12,197 nucleotides of DNA from JBBIJH01 sp037446075 (GTDB taxonomy: Bacteria > Bacteroidota > Ignavibacteria > UBA10030 > JAHEZR01): assembly GCA_037446075.1 (NCBI GenBank), contig JBBIJH010000071.1:1-12197 (forward strand), given 5' to 3'. Positions 6,581 to 12,197 of the stretch are shown here, one piece after another. The first letter of the stretch is position 1. Each line of letters opens with the position of its first letter. Under the pieces are notes generated by a model. That model did not search any database. It was not told the origin of the DNA and was given only the letters and a program-made list of their open reading frames with translations. The translations under genes were made by a program, and so were the position numbers.

Positions 6581-7324
6581 TCAGAGTCCTTCTTTGCCAA
6601 CCCAAATACTTCTCTCAGGGTAACGGGGATCATACCGGACAACACCTGTGTCAGAGACCTGCCAGCTCGCGGCTTCGCTCGGCGACATGTAGCCGCTGCA
6701 ACCTTCGTGCGTTTGCCCCACGTGGTCCCGATATTCGTAGCGCACTCTCCATCGAGGCACGCGGTTGAAACTGACGTTCGTCTCTTCTATAGCAATTACT
6801 GTCCCCTGTGTGGTCGTGCCTTTGCGCCAGAGTTGTCGCATCAAGGATATCTTGCGCAGGTCTCGGAAGAAGAGAACCCCCCCTACACCAGCGAATGCTC
6901 CTCCCATCCCCATGAAGATGAGTGCACTAAACCATTCACTCGAGCCTCCGATCCGATTGGCGTGTGGGTCACCACGTAAGTATTCGACATCAACTGAATC
7001 CTGTTCTCTCAATCTCTCCCAATCCCCGAAATCCAAATCGGTGACCCCGCTGATAGTTTCACCGGCGGGACTTGTAAAGCGGTACGTGACAGAGTAGCTG
7101 GTGCTTTCTGTCGAGGTCGCGCGATGTAAATCCTTCCTCAGTACAACGGCTCGGGTGCGCTCACTTTGGCTCCAGAAGCGAGTTTCCTTCCACACTGTCC
7201 ATGCCCCGGCGAGGACAAATGGGACCCCAACGATGAGCCAGATCCCGCCGAAAAGAACCCAGAACGAACGCAGGGCAAAGGAGAAAAGGGAAGGTTCGCG
7301 ATTCATAGAGCTACTCACGGGCAT
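6581..7324 (-). CDS. Two-TM membrane protein with DUF3592-like domains
   Basis: This 247-residue protein has two hydrophobic segments, about 21-45 ('FWVLFGGIWLIVGVPFVLAG') and about 132-154 ('WFSALIFMGMGGAFAGVGGV'). Each is followed by a similar beta-rich block. Block one (about 55-126) contains 'TRAVVLRK...SYSVTYRFTSPAGE...VDVEYLRGDPHANRI'. Block two (about 172-243) contains 'TQGTVIAIEE...WRVRYEYRDHVGQ...GVVRYDPRYPERSIW'. The pattern of G/A-x-V, Y-x-Y.F, G-x-V-x-V-x-Y-x-P-x-P/R is that of DUF3592, here in two copies. The function of the family is unknown. The start is uncertain: ATG 7324 opens the frame, and ATG 7306 (MNREPS) is preceded by GTGAG at a better distance. The motif cluster at 7355-7460 lies just upstream and may regulate it. 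Confidence 0.82.
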   Translation of the reverse strand: MPVSSSMNREPSLFSFALRSFWVLFGGIWLIVGVPFVLAGAWTVWKETRFWSQSERTRAVVLRKDLHRATSTESTSYSVTYRFTSPAGETISGVTDLDFGDWERLREQDSVDVEYLRGDPHANRIGGSSEWFSALIFMGMGGAFAGVGGVLFFRDLRKISLMRQLWRKGTTTQGTVIAIEETNVSFNRVPRWRVRYEYRDHVGQTHEGCSGYMSPSEAASWQVSDTGVVRYDPRYPERSIWVGKEGL

Positions 7325-7354
7325 CGTAAAGTACCCAACAGTTCAAGCACTTCT

Positions 7355-7460
7355 TGTATGACCATTTAACGGAGCCGATGGGTCAACGACACGGCCCTGC
7401 GGGTGGAGTAGACGCTGGTATGACCAGTGGTTATGCCCGGTAATACCTGTAGTCATACCG
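7355..7460. promoter_or_regulatory. Cluster of GTATGAC motifs and overlapping dyads upstream of the DUF3592 gene
   Basis: GTATGAC occurs at 7356-7362 (as CTTGTATGACCA), at 7418-7424 (as CTGGTATGACCA) and inverted at 7452-7458 (read on the minus strand as CCGGTATGACTA). The middle copy is itself a dyad, CTGGT-ATG-ACCAG (7415-7427). GGTATGAC (7417-7424) and GTCATACC (7452-7459) form a perfect inverted repeat, and GGTA-A-TACC sits at 7439-7447 between them. The layout suggests operator sites for a dimeric regulator; no specific regulator is identified. Confidence 0.45.
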
Positions 7461-7646
7461 GATAGTCTTGTACTTTCGCCGCATCACCGCCTCGCCCCCT
7501 CCCCGCTGATTTCCCTTAGAGCTTTCGATGACCAAGTAATACTGAATCGTCCACAGGCAATAGCAGTAGGGCCTCCATCGAAAATCATCGGTCAACTTAG
7601 AAGATCTACCTAAGGAAGAAAAGTAGCGATTGAAGACCTGGCCGCT
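7461..7646. other. Intergenic stretch between the CARDB and DUF3592 genes
   Basis: No gene, terminator with T-run or convincing promoter was found here on either strand. Confidence 0.4.
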
Positions 7647-8483
7647 TCAAAGCCTCTCGTCCTTGAAGTTGTTGCTCTCGTCGGATTCCTCAATTTGGAA
7701 ATGGCGGTCGAGGATGACGCGGACCGAGGTCTTGATGCCCGACACGACGCTGCCGCCGATCTTGAAACTCGTGGTCTCGCCGGGGGCGAGGGCCGGGATC
7801 GTGTGGATCGGGACAAGCTCGGGCCAGCCAGTCACCGGCCAGACACCCCCAGGGAGCGACGTGCCCCAGACCTGAGTCGACGGCGACGGAGCGTTCCCCT
7901 GATTGATGATCGTCACTTTGACCCGGTAGGTCTCGTTCAAGAGGCCCTCGTAGTCCCGCTTGATGCTCTTGATCGCGAGGTCCGGGCAGGGACGCGCGCT
8001 GTTGGTCGCCTCAGTGACGTTGTTGTCGTCATGAAGCTCTTTGATCTGATTTTGCGGATCGACGACGACCTTGAGGTTGCGCGTCTCCAAGCACCTGGGT
8101 TTTGAGTAGTTGGAAGGTATCGGCACCTTGAAATTCTTCGTTTGTTTTCCACCCATACTCGGCTGCTGAACCGTTATCTTGCTCGTTCCCATGTAGATAT
8201 CGATCGAGATCGGCGGACCTGATGGAGGCGGCTGGGCTGCCATTTTCGTCGCACCGCCCTGCTTCTTGGGCACATTAATGCCGACTTCGCCTCGGTTGAC
8301 CAGGTTGAAGGTGATCTCTCCCAGGGCGGTGAATCCGAGGTCCTTGGCCACGAGGTCGGAAGCAGTCTGCAATGCGATGAAGTCGGGGTTGAGCACCTGA
8401 GTCTGGGAGCTAACCTGCGCGGTCGCTAAAGCCGCGCCCAAAAACGGCACAACAAAAAGCGGGATAAGTTTCGCCTGTCTCAT
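7647..8483 (-). CDS. Exported protein with two CARDB-like domains
   Basis: This 278-residue protein has a signal peptide (MRQAKLIPLFVVPFLGAALA, cleavage near ATA|Q) and two beta-sandwich domains of the CARDB type. Domain one (about 33-160) starts 'PDFIALQTASDLVAKD' and ends 'VVVDPQNQIKELHDDNNVT'. Domain two (about 166-274) starts 'CPDLAIKSIKRDYEG', contains 'YRVKVTIINQGNAPSP' and 'LAPGETTSF', and ends 'VILDRHFQIEESDESNNF'. The PDL start, the N.G..... core and the D....I.E.dE.NN end are diagnostic. CARDB modules are adhesion or binding domains of cell-surface proteins, and here no catalytic part is attached. The ATG at 8483 is chosen because the signal peptide starts there and AAAGGA lies seven bases upstream. 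The gene is visibly richer in G+C than the genes to its right (42/60 at 7741-7800 and 37/60 at 7981-8040, against 25/60 at 10381-10440). Confidence 0.87.
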   Translation of the reverse strand: MRQAKLIPLFVVPFLGAALATAQVSSQTQVLNPDFIALQTASDLVAKDLGFTALGEITFNLVNRGEVGINVPKKQGGATKMAAQPPPSGPPISIDIYMGTSKITVQQPSMGGKQTKNFKVPIPSNYSKPRCLETRNLKVVVDPQNQIKELHDDNNVTEATNSARPCPDLAIKSIKRDYEGLLNETYRVKVTIINQGNAPSPSTQVWGTSLPGGVWPVTGWPELVPIHTIPALAPGETTSFKIGGSVVSGIKTSVRVILDRHFQIEESDESNNFKDERL

Positions 8484-8791
8484 GAGAAATTCCTTTCTAG
8501 TACTTGGGTATAGTTCCTGTCTGGTGCACGGCGTTACCATAAGAGCTAGGAATCTTCATTTCCGCCGCCGGTAGCCTTCTCCCTCCCGAGCACCTCCGGA
8601 TTGTGCTGATCCGTCACGCAGCGATCATGCTTCCGCATGAGTCCAAGGTTGGGGGCTTGCAAGGCGAACCCGATCCCCGCACGGCCGACGATCAACCGCA
8701 ATCCTCACCCGTCGACCGAAGCGGGGCAGCTCCACTTCTCGGGCAGTCTCACTTTTCTACCTGCACGTGCTGCTGTGCGTCTATCGTCCCC
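8484..8791. other. Intergenic stretch between the acidic-tail gene and the CARDB gene
   Basis: These 308 GC-rich bases hold no supported gene. A minus-strand frame open from 8704 to 8546 (52 codons, ATG only at 8638) has no recognisable product and no ribosome site. A small hairpin TCATGC-TTCC-GCATGA lies at 8625-8640. No promoter for the CARDB gene was recognised. Confidence 0.45.
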
Positions 8792-9508
8792 TCAAGGCTC
8801 TTTTTCATCCTCCTCGTCGTCGTCGACCACCAGTGGCATGGCTTTTTTAGACGCCATCCCTGGCGCTTTCTTCGCCCTGATCGCCGCTCTCACCAGTCGG
8901 TTGTCGATATCGTATGATTTGGGCATGAAGGCAGCGACGTTTCTCTCAACTCCGGCCACAAGAGCCTCCGCCACTTTTTGGCCAATCTTCGCCGCCAACT
9001 CCTTGGGCACGCCCTCACTCTCGAGATACTTCGCGATAGCCGGCCCGGTGGCTCCTGCCTGAACCTTTAGGTAGTCTTGCATCCACTTCGGCATGACGAG
9101 CTCGGGTTCTTTATTCGCGAAACTGATGACTCCGAGCAAGATGCCTCCCGCCTCGTCAGTGTAGGCCTTCTCGAAGTGATCATAACCTGAAGAGACGTAC
9201 TGGCCTGCAACTGCACCGGGACCTCCAAGCTTCCACTTCAGGAAATTGTACATTTCCTTTTTCCCTCGCTCGATGTCTTCCTGGGCCACGATTTCCTCAA
9301 GCTTATAGCGCAAGATGGCCTCTTTTATCGTATGGCCAGCGATGCGCTTCGTCATCTTGGCGTCGCCATGCCTTCTCACTTGGTCTACTCGTGTCGCCCT
9401 GGGGCGATGCTTACCATGTGCTTCAGCAAGTTCATTCAGCGATACCCCGACGAGGTAACAGAGCAACACAGCCGCTGCGGTTAGAAGCACCTTCGGGTTA
9501 TTCTTCAT
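8792..9508 (-). CDS. Exported helical protein of unknown function with acidic C-terminal tail
   Basis: This 238-residue protein has an N-terminal hydrophobic segment (MKNNPKVLLTAAAVLLCYLV, then GVSLNELAEA) that is either a signal peptide or a membrane anchor. The rest is mostly helical. A basic region (about 33-55, many Arg/Lys/His) is followed by amphipathic helices at about 60-95, a Gly-rich middle ('GGPGAVAGQYVSSGYDHFEK'), and helices at about 140-195 ('VPKELAAKIGQKVAEALVAG'). It ends in a strongly acidic tail, 'VVDDDEEDEKEP' (227-238). I recognise no family. The start is supported by GAGGTG a few bases before the ATG. It lies 64 bases after the stop of the propeller gene on the same strand and is probably the third gene of that set. 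Confidence 0.75.
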   Translation of the reverse strand: MKNNPKVLLTAAAVLLCYLVGVSLNELAEAHGKHRPRATRVDQVRRHGDAKMTKRIAGHTIKEAILRYKLEEIVAQEDIERGKKEMYNFLKWKLGGPGAVAGQYVSSGYDHFEKAYTDEAGGILLGVISFANKEPELVMPKWMQDYLKVQAGATGPAIAKYLESEGVPKELAAKIGQKVAEALVAGVERNVAAFMPKSYDIDNRLVRAAIRAKKAPGMASKKAMPLVVDDDEEDEKEP

Positions 9509-9572
9509 GCTTCACCTCGTGATTATGTGGTTAGGTAATGTTGTGGCATTTGCCGTCTCACTCGAGCCTCGT

Positions 9573-11165
9573 TCAATTTTCTCCCGGTTGACTCAGCGAG
9601 AATTGTCTCATTGTAGCTTTGAAGTCCCCTAATGCACTGGTCAGCTCTGTGAGCGAAGAGAGGGCTGACTGTGCGTCCTTCGCGCCCCGCAGCCCGCTCA
9701 ATGCGGATTGGAGAGTCTGAATCCGCGCGGGACCTTCGGTGATCAACTTCAGACCAAGCATAACGAGGTTCAGGTTACGATACCGGGTGAGCATTTCGGG
9801 AACCTCAGTGGCTAATGAAATGAGATTTGCCTCGATCTTTTCGACTTCCTCCTTGCAGCAGGCGTCGACATACGAACCACCTTCGGGAAGACTCTCTAAT
9901 CGTTTCGCGCCTGGAGAAACCGCTCCGCCGCCTGCTGGAGTCTTTCCACTGAGGCTCTCAGAAAGCCGTGAGACCTCTTTCTCAAGCGATTCGACTTCAT
10001 CCTCAACAGGAATCTCAAATGGAGGCATCAACGGCGCCGCGATGAGTCTCTTTGATGATGTGTAACTCTTCTCGACAACTCTGTAGCGGAAGATCATCCC
10101 ATGCTTCCCAACAACGTACGCCCGGTCTCGTCGAGGAAAACTGAACGCCTTGGGCTCAGCTGGGAACTTGACTTGTCGAGAGGTCCATCGTTTGCCGCCA
10201 TCAACCGTGTACGCAAGGGTGCCGTAATAATCGTCGAACGACCAGCCGACCTGCGGATCGGCAAACCTGACTTTCTCTTTCACAGGCCCGACGAGTCCCC
10301 TCCACGTCTGGCCCCCATCAGTTGTCAACATCAGCTTGTCCGAGCGTGTCAGGACAAGGAATCCTGTATTCTCATCAATGAAGAAAATGTGTTGATTGAA
10401 ATACCCCTCGTCCCCGTGAAGATTTGGGATTGTCGATGTTTGTTCCCACGTTTCCCCTCCGTCGGTGGTTTTCAGGACGATGGCTATTGCTCCACCTCCA
10501 CCCATGCCAACGGTATAAGTCGCTCCTGCCGCGTATCCGACCTCGGGGTTGATGAAGAAGAGGCTCTTCAGTCGGCACCCGAGATTCGCAACGAGACCAT
10601 CCTGTTCAACTTTGGCTTGACAACCTTGCGTGACTCGCTGCCAACTCCGCCCACCATCTTGTGTCCGTGCAATGTAGTCACCCTCCTTGACAATCTGAAC
10701 CCCAACCTGCTCAGATGTAAACAGGAAATCATAGAACATGCCGTACTCTTCGCCAATTCTTCCATACTCTTCCCATGTCTCGCCATCGGTTGTCCTCAGC
10801 AGCTTGCCACCATCAACCTCAGCCCATCCGTGTGTCTCGTCGACAAAGAACAATCTCTCAATCGGTTTCTCTTTCGATTCTGGATCTCCCCCTAATTGCG
10901 CCGTCCATGTATCACCGCCATCGGTGGTTTTCAGGAGGGTTCCGGCCGCTCCGGCAACCCACCCGACGTCCGGACTGACAAAGACGACATCCTTGAATTC
11001 AAGGTCCGCGCCATAGCTTACTGATTTCCAGACTCCTTTCCATGGGCTCTCGCTCTCCGCCGATGACCGCTTCGACTGTCCGAAGACAATATTCGATGAG
11101 GCAAGCATGAATATGAAGCAAATAAGTTGGAAACCTTTGATAATCTTATCAATGCACAGTTTCAT
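9573..11165 (-). CDS. Exported Ycf48/BNR-type seven-bladed propeller with C-terminal helical Cys-Cys domain
   Basis: This 530-residue protein starts with a signal peptide (cleavage near VFG|Q30). Residues about 42-362 form a repeat of Ycf48/photosystem-II-stability-factor type. The blade motif T(T/V/Q)DG(G)xxW occurs six times (W87, W131, W175, W240, W288, W327). The preceding strand of G-x-L-x-x-T type occurs seven times (GTLLKT 75, GKLLRT 120, GDYIART 162, AIVLKT 228, DKLMLT 276, GTLAYT 315, GMIFRY 356), which fits seven blades. In non-photosynthetic bacteria such propellers are general extracytoplasmic binding modules. After it come a short coiled-coil-like stretch (388-407), a Gly/Pro linker (408-430) and a helical domain (431-520) opening with 'DACCKEEVEKIEANL' (C436, C437). 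This C-terminal domain is not part of the usual family. GGAGGG lies five bases before the ATG. The gene lies 41 bases after the cysteine-rich gene. Confidence 0.88.
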   Translation of the reverse strand: MKLCIDKIIKGFQLICFIFMLASSNIVFGQSKRSSAESESPWKGVWKSVSYGADLEFKDVVFVSPDVGWVAGAAGTLLKTTDGGDTWTAQLGGDPESKEKPIERLFFVDETHGWAEVDGGKLLRTTDGETWEEYGRIGEEYGMFYDFLFTSEQVGVQIVKEGDYIARTQDGGRSWQRVTQGCQAKVEQDGLVANLGCRLKSLFFINPEVGYAAGATYTVGMGGGGAIAIVLKTTDGGETWEQTSTIPNLHGDEGYFNQHIFFIDENTGFLVLTRSDKLMLTTDGGQTWRGLVGPVKEKVRFADPQVGWSFDDYYGTLAYTVDGGKRWTSRQVKFPAEPKAFSFPRRDRAYVVGKHGMIFRYRVVEKSYTSSKRLIAAPLMPPFEIPVEDEVESLEKEVSRLSESLSGKTPAGGGAVSPGAKRLESLPEGGSYVDACCKEEVEKIEANLISLATEVPEMLTRYRNLNLVMLGLKLITEGPARIQTLQSALSGLRGAKDAQSALSSLTELTSALGDFKATMRQFSLSQPGEN

Positions 11166-11206
11166 AGTGTCCCTCCGGGAATCGACATATTAGAAATGCT
11201 GGTGTC

Positions 11207-12061
11207 TTACGGGCAATTGGCAAGACACGTGTCGGTGAAGATCTTTCGTTCGAACGATTTATCCCGCCCGAGCAACTTTTCGTACCACTCGGCGAGAGCA
11301 TTACACATTCCGAGACAATTGGCTGAATGACCTGCGGTGCGGAGATCGTTGGCAACTTGTCTCATGCTCTGGAGAACTTTTGGGGGAAGACAGCTTGCGG
11401 CCTTAATCTGATCCCAATACCCCTTTGCTTGCTTCAGCTTGCTCATCCTGCCATTGATCTTGTCAATCTGGCCCGCGACCGGTCCTCCGGTGCCTTCTAT
11501 CTTTTTCGCTTCAGCTTGGAGGTCCTTGATTGCGTCATCGATCTTCTTCCGAGTGAAGTCCACAGGCTCATCCTCGATCGGAGTTTTCGGCTCGGTGCCG
11601 GGCCCACAAACCGTCTTCACCTTGGACGCACCCCCCAAGGAAGGATCGACACATGCGTAGAGGGTTTTGATTGAATCGAGTTCGATCAAGATCCTCGCAA
11701 ACTTCATCCGTCTGCGTGTGACACGAACGTACTGTGGATTGCTCCCATCGACATAGGTGAGACTGTTAACGAATGTGACCAAAGCGTCGAGCTTTGTCTG
11801 ACCGCTCTTAGCTGAGCATTCTCCTCTACGAATCTTATCCAGCTGTGCCGTGAGGTTCGATCTCCATGTCCCCAAGTTTCCTGGCTCTGGGGGATCGATC
11901 ATCGCCTTTCGTGCGGCATCTTCCACAGACGCGAGGGCCTTACAACAGGTAGGCTGAGCTTTCAGGCCTCCATCGACGATGAAAAGGAAAACAGCGAGGA
12001 GAGTGATTCTCACAATGGTTGTCAAAAGCCACTCCGGAATGTGATGAAATGGTTCGCGCAT
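11207..12061 (-). CDS. Exported ten-cysteine helical protein with twin CX3C motifs, unknown function
   Basis: From the ATG at 12061 the protein has 284 residues. A hydrophobic signal segment (about 9-30) ends near 'LKAQ', so the mature protein would start at 'QPTCCKALASVEDAARKAM'. The rest is mostly helical, with a Pro/Gly-rich break at 153-168. Cysteines stand at 39, 40, 82, 137, 152, 224, 249, 253, 279 and 283; the even number in an exported protein suggests disulfides. The last four form two CX3C motifs ('CLGMC', 'CLANC') 25 residues apart, as in helical-hairpin disulfide folds. I recognise no family. The start is uncertain: the frame is open to 12175, and ATGs exist at 12130 and 12175, but the hydrophobic segment and the promoter at 12141-12169 favour 12061. 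No good ribosome site is seen. It is the first gene of the three-gene exported set. Confidence 0.75.
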   Translation of the reverse strand: MREPFHHIPEWLLTTIVRITLLAVFLFIVDGGLKAQPTCCKALASVEDAARKAMIDPPEPGNLGTWRSNLTAQLDKIRRGECSAKSGQTKLDALVTFVNSLTYVDGSNPQYVRVTRRRMKFARILIELDSIKTLYACVDPSLGGASKVKTVCGPGTEPKTPIEDEPVDFTRKKIDDAIKDLQAEAKKIEGTGGPVAGQIDKINGRMSKLKQAKGYWDQIKAASCLPPKVLQSMRQVANDLRTAGHSANCLGMCNALAEWYEKLLGRDKSFERKIFTDTCLANCP

Positions 12062-12140
12062 AAAGAACGGGTGACTTCTATGAAGAAGGACAGGCGACTC
12101 TCTCGATAAACTCGTGGCGATACGAACCATGACAATGCGC

Positions 12141-12169
12141 AATATACAACGGTTCCTCCCCGCGCGCAA
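12141..12169 (-). promoter_or_regulatory. Candidate promoter of the three-gene exported set
   Basis: On the minus strand TATATT (12146-12141, 5/6 match) lies 17 bases after TTGCGC (12169-12164, 3/6 match). The start would be near 12134, leaving a leader of about 73 bases before the ATG at 12061. The -35 box is weak. The -10 box is identical to that of the zinc-ribbon promoter. Confidence 0.4.
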
Positions 12170-12197
12170 TCGCATGAATGAACTGATTTTACCACTT

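Noticed and set aside
8546..8704. Minus-strand 52-codon open stretch ending near the CARDB gene's upstream region
   Set aside because: No ribosome site, only a late ATG (8638), and no family I can name. High GC makes open frames common here.
10101..10895. Long plus-strand open frame (264 codons) opposite the propeller gene
   Set aside because: It lies wholly antisense to a gene with clear repeat motifs, has no family resemblance, and its composition is that of a shadow frame.
12062..12175. N-terminal extension of the cysteine-rich protein to ATG 12175 or 12130
   Set aside because: The 12175 start lies upstream of the candidate promoter, and the extension is Arg-rich and places the signal segment internally.

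Overview
The window reads as ordinary bacterial chromosome in which every supportable gene lies on the minus strand, so transcription runs from the right edge to the left edge. The organism is probably an environmental member of the Bacteroidota/Ignavibacteriota-like (FCB) group. This is inference from three things: a Ycf48-type propeller with repeated DGGxxW motifs, a decayed 'GQNFPNPFSP..KVFDLLGRE'-type C-terminal sorting tail near 6117-6236, and the abundance of secreted proteins with Gln-starting mature ends. Three clear promoters nevertheless look sigma70-like (-35 TTGAxx, 17-base spacer, -10 TATATT/TATCAT).

Right part (12061 to 8792): three closely spaced genes for exported proteins. 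They are a ten-cysteine helical protein with two CX3C motifs, a seven-bladed Ycf48/BNR-like propeller fused to a helical domain with a Cys-Cys-Lys motif, and a helical protein with a very acidic tail. A candidate promoter precedes the first gene. Next come a GC-rich gene for an exported two-domain CARDB protein (8483 to 7647) and a DUF3592-type two-TM membrane protein (7324 to 6581). The DUF3592 gene has a cluster of GTATGAC motifs in its upstream region.

Middle part (6580 to 3181): about 850 bases without an intact gene hold the relic of a sorting tail. Then come a sigma70-like promoter, a lipoprotein M28 zinc metallopeptidase, and 91 bases later a gene for an exported beta-rich protein of unknown function.

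Left part (3180 to 1): a receiver-like small gene destroyed by two in-frame stop codons, a DinB-family gene, an exported cyclase-family (kynurenine-formamidase-like) hydrolase preceded by a tract of degenerate short repeats, a small zinc-ribbon gene with its own promoter and a strong intrinsic terminator, and the first 98 codons of a type III polyketide synthase cut by the window edge.

No RNA gene, CRISPR array, insertion sequence or prophage was seen. The most interesting items are the three-gene exported set with cysteine motifs, the two decayed genes, and the motif cluster at 7355-7460.
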